Made by a program: the position numbers and the translations under genes
Source of the DNA: Streptomyces sp. 1222.5
GTDB lineage: Bacteria > Actinomycetota > Actinomycetes > Streptomycetales > Streptomycetaceae
Direction: 5' to 3'
Length of the DNA: 64,000 nucleotides
Assembly (NCBI RefSeq): GCF_900105245.1
Contig: NZ_FNSZ01000001.1
Location: forward strand, 2,914,001 to 2,978,000
Shown: in pieces, positions 16,411 to 27,401 of the stretch
How positions within the stretch are numbered: the stretch's first letter is position 1
Layout of the letters: every line of letters starts with the position of its first letter
Notes under the pieces: generated by a model
Told to the model about the DNA's origin: nothing
Database searches by the model: none
Seen by the model: only the letters and a program-made list of their open reading frames with translations

Positions 16411-17564
16411 CGGCCCGGCTGGGGGTAGACGGCGAGGCCGTGCGGGCCGCTGCCGACCTTGATGCGGGCGAGTTCCGCGCCGGTGCTGGTGTCGATGGCG
16501 TAGACCTCGGCGTTGTAGCGGCCGGACAGCCACAGGACCTTGCCGTCGGCGGAGACCCCGCCCATGTCGGGGCTGCCGCCGCCGGGCAGGCGCCACTTCT
16601 TGGTGAGGCGGTTGCGGGTGAAGTCGAAGAGGGAGATCGTGCCCTCGCCGCGGTTGGAGATGTACATCTCGCGGGAGTCCCGGCTGACGTACAGGCCGTG
16701 GGTGCCCTTGCCGGTGGCGAGGAACCGGGGCCTGGTGAACTTGTCGCCGTCGAGGATCCACAGGCCGTTGGCCATCATGTCGGCGATGTAGAACAGCTTG
16801 CCGTCCGGGGAGATCTTCACGTCCTGCGGCATCGCGCCCTGGAACGGCAGTTTCTCCTGCGCGACCACCTTCATGGCCGCGGTGTCGACCTTGAGGATCT
16901 CGCCGCTGAACTCGCAGGAGACGATGAAGTAGCGGCCGTCGACCGAGAAGTCGGCGTGGTTGACGCCGTAGCAGCTGACCGGGACGGCCTTGACGACCTT
17001 CATCGTGTGGGCGTCGCGGAAGACGAGTTCGCGGTCCATGGAGGCCATGACGACGGCGTACTTGCCGTCGGGGGTGAAGTAGAGGTTGTACGGGTCGTGC
17101 ACCTCGACCGGCTTGCCCGCCCGGCCGGTGCGCGGGTCGATGGGGGTGAGGCTGTTGCCGAGGTCGTTGTTGACCCAGAGGGTCTTCAGGTCCCAGGACG
17201 GTACGACGTGCTGGGGCTGGTGCCCGACGGGGATGGTCTCGATCACCCGGTAGGTCTTCGGGTCGATGACGGTGACCGTGTCGGACTGGGTGTTGGGGAC
17301 GTACACCCGGGAGGGGAAGTCCTTGACCACGGGCGAGAGCCGGTTCGGCCGGTCGGCGGCGTAGACGTCGGTCGGGTCCTCCACCGGCGGCATGCCGGGC
17401 AGTACGTTCACCTGGGGCTGCTTGGCCCGCGGCTGGACCGGCGCCTTGCTGGCGGGGGCCGCGTTCTCGGGGGGCTCCTGCCCGCCGCCGCACGCCGAGA
17501 GCAGCGTCAGGGCGGTGAGGGCGGCGCCGGCGGCCAGCAGGCGGGCGGCTTTCGTGGTTCTCAT
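16377..17564 (-). CDS. Beta-propeller (YVTN/YncE-type) lipoprotein
   Basis: A 395-residue exported lipoprotein. A Sec signal ends in the lipobox LLSAC (cysteine about residue 25), followed by a flexible Pro/Ala linker to residue 50. The remainder is a seven-bladed-type propeller with repeated units such as VYVPNTQSDTVTVIDPKTYRVIETIPVG, VNNDLGNSLTPIDPRT and MYISNRGEGTISLFDF (each shortened here). Its start codon shares one base with the stop of the deacetylase-like gene (TGATG), so the two are translationally coupled and probably work together at the membrane/wall interface. No catalytic residues are recognisable; a scaffold or binding role is likely. Confidence 0.88.
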   Translation of the reverse strand: MRTTKAARLLAAGAALTALTLLSACGGGQEPPENAAPASKAPVQPRAKQPQVNVLPGMPPVEDPTDVYAADRPNRLSPVVKDFPSRVYVPNTQSDTVTVIDPKTYRVIETIPVGHQPQHVVPSWDLKTLWVNNDLGNSLTPIDPRTGRAGKPVEVHDPYNLYFTPDGKYAVVMASMDRELVFRDAHTMKVVKAVPVSCYGVNHADFSVDGRYFIVSCEFSGEILKVDTAAMKVVAQEKLPFQGAMPQDVKISPDGKLFYIADMMANGLWILDGDKFTRPRFLATGKGTHGLYVSRDSREMYISNRGEGTISLFDFTRNRLTKKWRLPGGGSPDMGGVSADGKVLWLSGRYNAEVYAIDTSTGAELARIKVGSGPHGLAVYPQPGRYSLGHTGIFR

Positions 17565-18382
17565 CAGCTCAGCAGCTCCGTGGTGGTGACCGCGCGCAGT
17601 CCGCGGCGGTCGAGTTCGTGGAGGACGTCGGGCAGGGCGGCGACCGTGTCCGGATAGCCGAAGTGCAGGCTCACCACGGACCCGTTGGTCACGTCGGCGA
17701 GGACCTTGCGGGTGACGGCGGCGGCGCCGGGGCGGGTGTAGTCGAGCGAGTCGACGTCGTACGACAGCACGTGCGGGTAGCCGGCGGCGCGGGCCAGCCC
17801 GGCGACGAGCGGTGAGGCGGTGGGCGCGCGCGAGGGGCGGAACCAGGTGCCGATGGAGCCGGTGAGCCGCCGGAGCCGGTCGGCGCAGTCGGTGATCTCC
17901 TTGCGCGCCGACGCCTGTGACATGGCGTTGACGGAGACGTGGCGCTGGGTGTGGTTGCCGAGGTCGTGGCCGCCGTCGAGGATGCGGCGGGCGACGTCCG
18001 GGTGCTCGTCCAGCCAGGTGCCGACGGCGAGCACGGTGAGGCGGGCGCCGCGCTTCTCGGCTGTGCTCAGCAGGGAGTGGGCGAGGGCGGGGTCGCCCTG
18101 GCCGTGGAAGGTGAGGGCGACCTGGGGGCGGGTGCGCGGGCCGTGGGTGATCTGGGCCGGCTGTCCGGGGTAGGCCCGGGGTGCGGGCGCAGTCCGGGCG
18201 GTGGCCGCCGGCCGGCCGGACACGGAGGCGTCGGGCGGGGACAGGGGGGTGGACGCGTCGGCCGGCGTGGTGGCCTGGGCGGCCCGTCCGGAGCCGCAGC
18301 CGGCGGCCAGCGTGCCGCCGGTGACGAGCCCGGCGCCCGCGCGCAGCACCTCGCGTCGGTTGGTCGTGGTCACCCGCACCAT
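17564..18382 (-). CDS. Polysaccharide deacetylase-like Tat lipoprotein with altered metal motif
   Basis: A 272-residue exported NodB-fold protein. The N-terminus has a twin-arginine motif (NRREVLR) and a lipobox (TLAAGC), so it is probably a Tat-exported lipoprotein. The NodB domain starts at about residue 85. Motif 2, GNHTQRH, keeps both histidines, but motif 1 reads TFHGQGDP instead of TFDDGP, losing both aspartates (catalytic base and metal ligand). Motif 5 reads SLHFG. Catalysis by the standard mechanism is therefore doubtful. It is the first gene of a coupled pair with the beta-propeller lipoprotein. The start is taken as ATG 18382; a ribosome site is not obvious and a start a few codons later is possible. 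Confidence 0.85.
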   Translation of the reverse strand: MVRVTTTNRREVLRAGAGLVTGGTLAAGCGSGRAAQATTPADASTPLSPPDASVSGRPAATARTAPAPRAYPGQPAQITHGPRTRPQVALTFHGQGDPALAHSLLSTAEKRGARLTVLAVGTWLDEHPDVARRILDGGHDLGNHTQRHVSVNAMSQASARKEITDCADRLRRLTGSIGTWFRPSRAPTASPLVAGLARAAGYPHVLSYDVDSLDYTRPGAAAVTRKVLADVTNGSVVSLHFGYPDTVAALPDVLHELDRRGLRAVTTTELLS

Positions 18383-18482
18383 TTAAGGGGTGAAGAGTAA
18401 GAAAACCGCCGATTAGCCGGTTCGGGGTGTTATCGGGTCGCGGGGTGCGTACGCGACGCGGGCATGATCCAAACGGCAGGCC

Positions 18483-18986
18483 CTAGCGGTCGGCGACCCG
18501 CATCTCGAACCAGGTGGTCTTGCCGCGCGGCAGCAGGTCCACGCCCCACCGGTCGGAGAGTTTGTCGACGAGGAACAGTCCGCGGCCGCTGACGTCCATC
18601 TCCTGAACGGGCATCAGGCAGGGCAGCCCGCGGGAGGGATCGCGGACCTCCACGCGGATCCAGCCGGGGCGGCGGCGCATGCGCAGACCGAAGACGCGTG
18701 CACCGGTGTGCCGTACGGCGTTGCCGACGAGTTCCGACACGAGCAGGACGGCGTCCTCGGTGAGCTTCGGGGTCAGCCGCCAGGTGCGCAGGACGACGAC
18801 CTGGGCGAGCCGGCGGGCGGTGGCGGCGGACTCCGGGCGGGACGGCAGCGGTACTTCCGCCTCCGTCGGGTTGCCGAACAGTTCGAGCGCCTTGAGCGCC
18901 TGTTCGTCCTCGACCGCAGGCGACCATCGTGCCGCGGCCGCACGGCTGTGTCCCCGCGGCTGTTCGATGCCCTCCAGCCCCGCCAT
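18483..18986 (-). CDS. RsbW-like ATP-binding protein (anti-sigma-type histidine kinase fold)
   Basis: A 167-residue GHKL ATPase-fold protein of the kind Streptomyces carry in many copies; relatives include anti-sigma serine kinases such as RsbW and SpoIIAB. The N-box is seen as LLVSELVGNAVRHTG and the G1 region as VRDPSRGLP; GRGLFLVDKLSDRWG is the G2 region. The C-terminal WFEMRVADR is typical. The start is the ATG at 18986, behind GGGGG; upstream codons in the same frame lack coding character. No sigma factor or anti-sigma antagonist is adjacent, so it is an orphan whose target cannot be inferred from context. Confidence 0.85.
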   Translation of the reverse strand: MAGLEGIEQPRGHSRAAAARWSPAVEDEQALKALELFGNPTEAEVPLPSRPESAATARRLAQVVVLRTWRLTPKLTEDAVLLVSELVGNAVRHTGARVFGLRMRRRPGWIRVEVRDPSRGLPCLMPVQEMDVSGRGLFLVDKLSDRWGVDLLPRGKTTWFEMRVADR

Positions 18987-19171
18987 GCCCCCATGATGGC
19001 CGCCCGGAGCCGTCTTGGGGGCCGTTCCGGAGGAATACGCCCCCCGTACGCCCCTGCCGTGCGCTCGGCGAGCGGCATATGCCGAGGGCATGCCGACATC
19101 CGGTACATCCCGGTTGACCTGCGACGACGGGCCACTTGCGGGCAATCGCCGGAACGCCCCGACAAGACAGG

Positions 19172-19188
19172 CTTAAGGTTGCCTTAAG
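19172..19188. promoter_or_regulatory. AT-rich palindrome CTTAAGG-TTG-CCTTAAG
   Basis: A perfect 7-bp inverted repeat lies in the 298-base gap between the RsbW-like gene and the enoyl-CoA hydratase gene, about 190 bases upstream of the former. It is strikingly AT-rich for this genome and could be an operator or part of a promoter. The rest of the gap shows no gene or hairpin that I can support. Confidence 0.4.
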
Positions 19189-19284
19189 GCTTCCATAAAC
19201 CGCCCCATCGGGGGACCCGGGTAAGACGCCGTGTCAATTGCAAGGGTTCCGGGACGAGTTACGGAGAAGTTCACCCCGTGGGCG

Positions 19285-20052
19285 TCACAGGAACTTGGCC
19301 TTGCCCGGCCCTTCCTCGACGAAGCTGCGCATGCCCCGCTCGCGGTCCTCGGTGGCGAACAGACCCGCGAACCAGTTCCGTTCGACGGCGAGGCCGGTGT
19401 CGAGGTCGGTCTCCAGGCCGGTGTCGACGGACTCCTTGGCGGCGCGCAGCGCGATCGCCGGACCCTGGGCGAGCTTCGCGGCCCAGGCGTGCGCCTGCTC
19501 GTACACCTCGGCGGCCGGCACGACACGGTCGACCAGGCCGATCGTGAGGGCCTCGTCCGCCTTGACCTGACGGCCCGTGAAAATGAGGTCCTTGGCCCTG
19601 GACGGTCCGACCAGCCGGGGCAGCCGCTGGGTGCCGCCGGCGCCCGGGATCAGGCCGAGCAGGATCTCGGGCTGGCCGAGCTTGGCGTTGTCGGCGGCGA
19701 TGCGGTAGTCGGCGCACAGGGCGAGCTCGCAGCCGCCGCCGAGCGCGTACCCGGTGATCGCCGCGACGACCGGCTTGGGGATGCGGGCCACGGCGGTGAA
19801 GGAGTCCTGCAGGGCGCGGGCACGCCGGACCATCCCGGCGTGGTCCATGTTCTGCATCTCCTTGATGTCCGCGCCCGCCGCGAACACCCGCTCGCCGCCG
19901 TAGATCACCACGGCGCGCACGTCGTCGCGGCGCGTGGCCTCCTCGGCGAGTTCCTTCAGCCGGTCCTGCGTGGCGATGTCCAGCGCGTTCATCGGGGGCC
20001 GGTCCAGGCGCAGGGTTCCGACGCCTTCGGCGACTTCGAGAGAGACGGTCAT
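19285..20052 (-). CDS. Enoyl-CoA hydratase/isomerase family protein
   Basis: A 255-residue crotonase-fold enzyme, normal length for enoyl-CoA hydratases that add water to trans-2-enoyl-CoA in beta-oxidation. The oxyanion-hole region [10 protein letters not shown] and the [19 protein letters not shown] segment are typical. The first catalytic glutamate is in [23 protein letters not shown] (shown split: QPEILLG, then [10 protein letters not shown]) and the second acidic position lies shortly after. ATG 20052 begins [10 protein letters not shown]. It is monocistronic, with a strong terminator of the neighbouring L,D-transpeptidase gene just upstream. The specific acyl-CoA substrate is not determinable. 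Confidence 0.92.
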   Translation of the reverse strand: MTVSLEVAEGVGTLRLDRPPMNALDIATQDRLKELAEEATRRDDVRAVVIYGGERVFAAGADIKEMQNMDHAGMVRRARALQDSFTAVARIPKPVVAAITGYALGGGCELALCADYRIAADNAKLGQPEILLGLIPGAGGTQRLPRLVGPSRAKDLIFTGRQVKADEALTIGLVDRVVPAAEVYEQAHAWAAKLAQGPAIALRAAKESVDTGLETDLDTGLAVERNWFAGLFATEDRERGMRSFVEEGPGKAKFL

Positions 20053-20079
20053 GGTGAGCAGGTTAACGGGGACTAACGG

Positions 20080-20120
20080 GAACGGGCCCGGTGCCGTTCC
20101 TCACAGCACCGGGCCCGTTC
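20080..20120 (-). terminator. Terminator of the first L,D-transpeptidase gene
   Basis: A perfect 15-base-pair stem (arms 20080-20094 and 20106-20120) encloses an 11-base loop, starting 12 bases past the stop codon of the L,D-transpeptidase gene on the minus strand. It separates that gene from the downstream enoyl-CoA hydratase gene. Confidence 0.88.
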
Positions 20121-20132
20121 GTCGGGCGGGGT

Positions 20133-21365
20133 TCACTTCTTCCAGTCGGCCCAGGACATGTTCCAGCCGTTGAGGCCGTTGGCCGGGTCCACCGTGCGGT
20201 CGTGGGACTTCTTCACCACCACCACGTCGCCGACGATGGAGTGGTTGAAGAACCACGCCGCCGGGACGCCCTTGTCGTAGCCGCCGCGCACGTCGCGCAG
20301 GCCCACGCACCCGTGGCTGGCGTTGTAGTTGCCGAAGGCGCCGCCGCCCCAGTAGTTGCCGTGGATGAAGGTGCCGGAGGTGGTGAGGCGGATGGCGTGC
20401 GGCACGTCCTTGATGTCGTACTCGCCGCCGTAGCCGACGGTCTCGCCGTTCATCCGGGTGACGGCGAGCTTCTCGCTCATGACCATCTGGCCGTTCCAGG
20501 TCTCGTAGCCGGGCTTGCCCGTGGTGACCGGGATGGTCTTGATGACCTTGCCGTCCTGGGTGACCTTCATCGTGTGCTTCTTCGCGTCCACGACGGAGAC
20601 CTGGTTGCGGCCGATGGTGAACTTCACGGTCTTGTGCTGTTCGCCGTAGACGCCGTCGCGGCCCTCGACGCCGTCCAGGTCGAGGTCGACGGTGACCTTG
20701 GTGCCGGACTTCCAGTAGTTCTCGGGACGGAAGTCCAGGCGGTCGTTGCCGAACCAGTGGCCCTCGACGTCGACGGCCGGCTCGGTCTTGATGCGGATCG
20801 CCTTCTCCACGGCGTCCGGGCTGGTGATGCCCCGCGTGAAACGTATGGAGAACGGCATGCCCACACCGACGGTGGAACCGTCCTCGGGGGTGAAGTAACC
20901 GGTGAAGGTGTTCTTCGGGGTCAGCGTGGTGAAACTGGAGTCCTCGGCGGCCGCGCGGCCCTCGGAGTCCTTCGCGACCGCGTGCACCGTGTACTTGGTG
21001 CCGGCGGCCAGATGGGTCGACGGCGTCCACGAGGCGCCGCCGCCGGATATGACGCCGTCGATCTTCGCGCCCTTGGCGTCCTTGACGGTCACCTCGGTCA
21101 GCTTGCCCTTGGCGACGGCCACCTTGAGGGCGCCGCTCGTGTCGACGCCCGTGGCACCGGACTTGGGCACGATGCTGACGGCGGCCGTGGACTGCTTGCC
21201 CTGCTGGGTCGCGCCCTTGTCCTTGCCGTCCCCCGGCCCCGCCTTGTCGTCACCGCCCCCGCCGCACGCGGCGAGCGTCAGCACGAGAGCGCCGGCCACC
21301 ATCACCAGTCCCCTACGACCTCGCCGCTCCGCCACCGACGCCCCCGAAACAGGCCGCACGTTCAA
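20133..21365 (-). CDS. L,D-transpeptidase lipoprotein (Ig-like plus YkuD)
   Basis: A 410-residue exported lipoprotein that forms 3-3 peptidoglycan cross-links or anchors proteins to peptidoglycan. The lipobox LTLAAC is near residue 34. Ig-like domains (about 65-280) precede the YkuD domain, whose catalytic motif is split between HGNYW and NASHGCVGL (nucleophile Cys). The C-terminal tail has the conserved NGLNGWNMSWADWKK. The start is set at TTG 21365, just downstream of GAGGGGGAG; a GTG two codons later is an alternative. A paralog lies immediately upstream on the same strand, 158 bases away, each with its own regulation judging by the gap. Confidence 0.93.
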   Translation of the reverse strand: MNVRPVSGASVAERRGRRGLVMVAGALVLTLAACGGGGDDKAGPGDGKDKGATQQGKQSTAAVSIVPKSGATGVDTSGALKVAVAKGKLTEVTVKDAKGAKIDGVISGGGASWTPSTHLAAGTKYTVHAVAKDSEGRAAAEDSSFTTLTPKNTFTGYFTPEDGSTVGVGMPFSIRFTRGITSPDAVEKAIRIKTEPAVDVEGHWFGNDRLDFRPENYWKSGTKVTVDLDLDGVEGRDGVYGEQHKTVKFTIGRNQVSVVDAKKHTMKVTQDGKVIKTIPVTTGKPGYETWNGQMVMSEKLAVTRMNGETVGYGGEYDIKDVPHAIRLTTSGTFIHGNYWGGGAFGNYNASHGCVGLRDVRGGYDKGVPAAWFFNHSIVGDVVVVKKSHDRTVDPANGLNGWNMSWADWKK

Positions 21366-21523
21366 CTCGCACTCCCCCTCGCCGGACCTGGCCAGGTCCG
21401 CTCCCCACCACACTGGTGCGCGCATATTAACCGCCTGGTCATGAGGCGGGTGTCAGGCGTATGTCACCGTTCCGTCGCAACTTCCGCCTGACCCCCTCGC
21501 CCCGAACCCGGCCCCTCACCCGG

Positions 21524-22747
21524 TTACTTCACCGCGCTGCCCGCTTTCCACACCTTCCAGGTCATGTTCCACCCGCCGAGCCCGTTGTCGGGTGAGACGG
21601 TTTTGTCCTTGCTGTGCACCACCTCGACGACGTCACCGACGAGACTGCGGTCGAAGAACCAGCCCGCCGGGGTGTCCGAACTGCCGCCCTTGACATCCAT
21701 CAACCCCACGCAGCCGTGGCTGACGTTGACCTGGCCGGGAGCGTCCGGGGCCCAGTAGTTGCCGTGCAGGAAGGTGCCGGAGTCGGTCAGCTTCATGGCG
21801 TGCGGGACGTCGGGGATGTCGTACTCGCCGCCGAAGCCCACCGTCTGGCTGTTCATGCGGGTGACCTCCAGCATGTCCATCACCACCATCTTCCCGTTGT
21901 ACGTCGGGTGCTTGGGGGCGCCCGCCGTGATCGGGACCGTGGCGAGGAGCTGCCCGTCGCGCCGTACGTCCATGGTGTGCTTGGCGGCGTCGACCAAGGA
22001 GACCTGGCTGCGGCCGACGGTGAACGAGAACGTCTTGTCCTGCAGCCCGTAGGCGCCGCGCGCGCCTTCGACGTCCCGCAGGTCCAGGTCGACGGTGACC
22101 TCGGTGCCGGGCTTCCAGTAGCGCTCGGGGCGGAAGTCCAGACGGTCCTTGCCGAACCAGTGCGGGCGGATCTCGACGGGGGGCCGCGCGCTGACGTGGA
22201 CGGCGCGCTCGACGGCGGCACGGTCGGTGATCTCCCGGCTGAAGGCGAGGGAGACGATCATCCCGGTGCCGACCACGGAGCGGTTCTCCGGGGTGACGTA
22301 GCCGATGAACCGCTGGTCGGGGACGTAGGTGGTGAAGGTGGTGTGCCGGGCCGAGCGGCGGCCCCGGGAGTCGAGCGCGACCACGTCGACGGTGTACTTG
22401 GCGGCGAGCGCCAGCTTGGCCTCCTCGGGCTGCCAGGTCAGGCCGTCGCCGCTGATACGGCCGGGGACCGGGGTGTCCTGCGCGTCCTGCGACCGGACGA
22501 CGGTCACCTTCTCCAGGCGTCCGCCCGGCACCCGCACCCGCAGCCGGCTGTCGGGCCGTACGGCCTTGCTGCCGTCGTCCGGGGTGACACGGATGACGTC
22601 CTCGGGAGCCGGGGGTTTGCCCAGCGATCCGCCGATACCCAGCGGGCCCGAGCCGTCCGCCGAGCAGCCTGCCGTCAGCCCTGTCCACATCACTGCCGCG
22701 GCCAGCGCGGCCAGCGCGCGCCGCGCGCGTCCTTGTACGTGCCTCAC
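21524..22747 (-). CDS. L,D-transpeptidase lipoprotein, second paralog
   Basis: A 407-residue paralog of the neighbouring L,D-transpeptidase with the same order of parts: signal peptide with lipobox LTAGC, Ig-like domains and a YkuD domain (HGNYW, then NVSHGCVGLMD with the nucleophile Cys). The tail NGLGGWNMTWKVW mirrors its sister. The start is uncertain: GTG 22747 (VRHVQGRARRALAALAAAV) gives a normal lipoprotein signal but has only a weak ribosome site. Longer versions add residues that do not look like a signal peptide. Divergent from glgX, sharing about 220 bases of upstream sequence. Confidence 0.9.
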   Translation of the reverse strand: MRHVQGRARRALAALAAAVMWTGLTAGCSADGSGPLGIGGSLGKPPAPEDVIRVTPDDGSKAVRPDSRLRVRVPGGRLEKVTVVRSQDAQDTPVPGRISGDGLTWQPEEAKLALAAKYTVDVVALDSRGRRSARHTTFTTYVPDQRFIGYVTPENRSVVGTGMIVSLAFSREITDRAAVERAVHVSARPPVEIRPHWFGKDRLDFRPERYWKPGTEVTVDLDLRDVEGARGAYGLQDKTFSFTVGRSQVSLVDAAKHTMDVRRDGQLLATVPITAGAPKHPTYNGKMVVMDMLEVTRMNSQTVGFGGEYDIPDVPHAMKLTDSGTFLHGNYWAPDAPGQVNVSHGCVGLMDVKGGSSDTPAGWFFDRSLVGDVVEVVHSKDKTVSPDNGLGGWNMTWKVWKAGSAVK

Positions 22748-22971
22748 GCGGGACTCAACGACGGCGCACGCTCCGGGGAAACGTGAGTGCGACCCAAGCA
22801 TTGGGCAGAACAGAGGGAAGGACGACACGTTGGGGAGCCGCCGCGCCCGCGCCGGAGCCGTCGGGGCGCAGCCGTGTCGGGTGGTCAGGGGTGCCGGCAG
22901 GCACGCCCGGCCCCCGGGCACGGCCGACTGCGCCGCCCCGGGGGCGAGCCACTGAAAGAGGGGCCGACAAG

Positions 22972-25212
<2,241 letters not shown>

Positions 25213-25387
25213 ACTCCTGGGCGCGATGTCACCGCGGGCCCTCCGGACCCGTCCGTACGGCTGTGCGGGACACTCCCCGAGCCTGTGCGCGGGCTGTGCG
25301 TGACGCGGATCACGCCGACCGGGTGCAGCACTCGGGGGGGGTCCAGGGCCTTTCCCCTGGTGTAGACAGCCGGCGAGGACGGGGACC

Positions 25388-25900
25388 GTGGGGATGGAGC
25401 AGACGAGGGCCGGTGAGTACGACGCGTTCGTGGCGGCCCGCTGGTCGGTGCTGTTCCATCTGGCCCGTCTGCTCACCGGCGGGGACCGGCACCGGGCCGA
25501 GGACCTGTTGCAGGAGTCCCTGGTGAAGCTGTGGTTCGTCTGGCCGAAGGTCGCCGACGAGGCACCGGAGGCGTACGTCCGCAAGGTGCTGGCCCGGGCC
25601 GCGGCCCGCTCCGCCCGGCGGCGCTGGTGGGGCGAACGCCCCGTGGACGAGCTGCCCGAGGTGGCGGCGGCCGGCGACGTGTCGGCGACCGTGGCGGAGC
25701 GTTCCCGGCTGGAGGCGGCGCTCGCGCAGCTGACACCGCAGCAGCGCGCCGCCGTGGTGCTGCGCTACTACCAGGACCTGCCGGACCGGCAGGTCGCGGA
25801 GGTGCTGGGCTGCCCGGTGGGCACGGCCCGGTCCCACGCCGCGCGCGGGGTGGCCCGGCTGCGCCGGCTCCTGGCCGACGTCATCGAGCCGGTGGGGTGA
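25388..25900 (+). CDS. SigE-family (ECF-type) RNA polymerase sigma factor
   Basis: A 170-residue sigma factor. Region 2 is seen at about residues 12-75 (FVAARWSVLFHLARLLTG, RAEDLLQESLVKLWFVWPKV), the linker is short, and region 4 occupies about 110-165 (LTPQQRAAVVLRYYQDLPDRQVAEVLGC with VGTARSHAARGVARLRRLL as the recognition helix, split here). The start is GTG 25388 or the in-frame ATG two codons later; GACGGGG precedes. It leads a run of four genes: a membrane protein 11 bases downstream, then GT2 and PIG-V-like glycosyltransferases. The target promoter is not identifiable here. Confidence 0.92.
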   Translation: MGMEQTRAGEYDAFVAARWSVLFHLARLLTGGDRHRAEDLLQESLVKLWFVWPKVADEAPEAYVRKVLARAAARSARRRWWGERPVDELPEVAAAGDVSATVAERSRLEAALAQLTPQQRAAVVLRYYQDLPDRQVAEVLGCPVGTARSHAARGVARLRRLLADVIEPVG

Positions 25901-25911
25901 GGGAGAGACCC

Positions 25912-26514
25912 ATGGACCGCATGGAGCACCTGGACGGCACGGACCGCGCAGATCACCGGGACCGCGAGGGACACCGGCGCCTCGGCGAGCACGGCGACGG
26001 GCCGGCGCACGAGGACCACCACGACCACTTCGAGCGGCAGCTGAGCCGGCTGATGCACTCCGGCCGGGAGCAGGCGTCCTTCGACGTCCGGCACCGGGAA
26101 CGGTTGCGGGCGGGCGTCCGGACGCGCCGACGGGTGCGGGCCGTACGCCGGGCGGCCGGTTCCGTCCTGGCGGTGGCCGGGCTGGGACTGGGCCTGTTCC
26201 TGTGGCCGCACGGCCACACCGACGACCGGCCCAGCGCGCCGCAACCCCGGCCGCTGACGGAGCCGAGCACGACGACCTCGTCGACCCCGACGCCGAGCGC
26301 GACCCCGTCCGCACCGGCGACGTCGGAGCTCCCGACGCCCAACGGCGACCCGACCACCTCCGAGCCCCCGATCAGCGGCGGGAGTTCGGTCACCAGCACC
26401 GTGCAGCCGCCGCCCGATACGGCGACCGCCACGGCGACGGCCACGCCCGGGGACGACGGCACCACACCGCCGGCCACGGCGCCGGAGACCACTCCGGCCG
26501 GCCCGAACGGTTAG
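25912..26514 (+). CDS. Single-pass membrane protein with Thr/Pro-rich exterior; possible anti-sigma partner
   Basis: A 200-residue protein of unknown function. The N-terminal 75 residues are charged and His/Asp-rich and would be cytoplasmic. One membrane helix follows (about 83-99, SVLAVAGLGLGLFLW). The outer C-terminal 100 residues are almost entirely Thr, Pro, Ser and Ala (for example STTTSSTPTPSATPSAP). It starts 11 bases after the sigma factor with GGGAGAG, so it is in the position of an anti-sigma factor, although no zinc-binding anti-sigma motif is present. The extracellular part looks like a substrate for O-mannosylation, and mannose-type glycosyltransferase genes follow directly. Confidence 0.75.
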   Translation: MDRMEHLDGTDRADHRDREGHRRLGEHGDGPAHEDHHDHFERQLSRLMHSGREQASFDVRHRERLRAGVRTRRRVRAVRRAAGSVLAVAGLGLGLFLWPHGHTDDRPSAPQPRPLTEPSTTTSSTPTPSATPSAPATSELPTPNGDPTTSEPPISGGSSVTSTVQPPPDTATATATATPGDDGTTPPATAPETTPAGPNG

Positions 26515-26585
26515 CCCGCCACCGTCCTGCCGCTCCCCCGCGTGCCCGCGGCACGCCCGACGACCGACGACACCGAGGGACTCAC

Positions 26586-27401
26586 GTGACAGACATCCGA
26601 CCGGGCCGGCCACCCGTCGCGGCCCCCGTGCCCCGGCGCGCGCCCCTGCCGGCGCACCACGAGGAGCCCGTCCTGGACGTGGCCGTGCCGGTGTTCAACG
26701 AGGAGAAGGACCTGGAGCCGAACGTCCGCCGGCTGCACGCGCATTTGCGGGACACCTTCCCCTACCCGTTCCGGATCACCGTCGCGGACAACGCGAGCAC
26801 CGACCGCACCCCGCTGATCGCCGCACGGCTCGCCGAGGAGCTGCCCGAGGTGGCCGCGCTCCGGCTGCCCGAGAAGGGACGCGGCCGGGCGCTGCGCGCA
26901 GCCTGGTCGGGTTCGCGCGCCCCGGTGCTGGCCTACCTGGACGTGGACCTGTCGACCGGGCTCGCCGCGCTGCTGCCGCTGGTCGCCCCGCTCATATCCG
27001 GCCACTCCGACCTGGCCATCGGCACCCGGCTCGCCCCCGGCGCCCGGGTGGTGCGCGGGGCCAGGCGGGAGGTCATATCCCGCTGCTACAACGTGCTGCT
27101 GCGCTGCACGCTCGCCGTCGGCTTCTCCGACGCGCAGTGCGGGTTCAAGGCGGTGCGCCGCGAGGCCGCCGAGCGGCTGCTGCCACTGGTGCGGGACGGG
27201 GAGTGGTTCTTCGACACCGAGCTGCTGGTGCTGGCCGAGCGGGCGGGCCTCAGGATCCACGAGGTCCCGGTGGACTGGGTCGACGACCCCGACAGCAGCG
27301 TGGACGTCCTCGCGACCGCGCTGGCGGACCTGCGCGGGATCGCGCGGATGCGGCGCGCGCTCGGCCGCCGCCGGCCGCGTACCGTGGCGGTGCCCCGGTG
27401 A
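26586..27401 (+). CDS. Family 2 glycosyltransferase, dolichol/polyprenyl-phosphate mannose synthase-like
   Basis: A 271-residue GT-A fold enzyme similar to polyprenyl-phosphate glycosyl transferases (DPM1/Ppm1 class), which load a sugar on a lipid phosphate on the cytoplasmic face. The nucleotide-binding start VAVPVFNEEKDL, then ADNASTDRT, and the metal motif DVDLSTG are clear. GFKAVRREAAERLLP and WFFDTELLVLAERAG are standard for this subgroup. The start is GTG 26586 behind GAGGGA. The stop overlaps the GTG of the next gene by four bases, implying tight coupling with the membrane mannosyltransferase that could use its lipid-linked product. Confidence 0.9.
   Translation: MTDIRPGRPPVAAPVPRRAPLPAHHEEPVLDVAVPVFNEEKDLEPNVRRLHAHLRDTFPYPFRITVADNASTDRTPLIAARLAEELPEVAALRLPEKGRGRALRAAWSGSRAPVLAYLDVDLSTGLAALLPLVAPLISGHSDLAIGTRLAPGARVVRGARREVISRCYNVLLRCTLAVGFSDAQCGFKAVRREAAERLLPLVRDGEWFFDTELLVLAERAGLRIHEVPVDWVDDPDSSVDVLATALADLRGIARMRRALGRRRPRTVAVPR

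Noticed and set aside
19172..19188. DtxR/IdeR-type iron box
   Set aside because: The TTAAGG palindrome shares only loose similarity with the TTAGGTTAGGCTAACCTAA-type consensus, and neighbouring genes have no iron link.
22783..22971. N-terminal extension of GlgX from an upstream ATG
   Set aside because: The segment is Arg/Gly/Pro-rich shadow sequence and GTG 22972 has a much better ribosome site.
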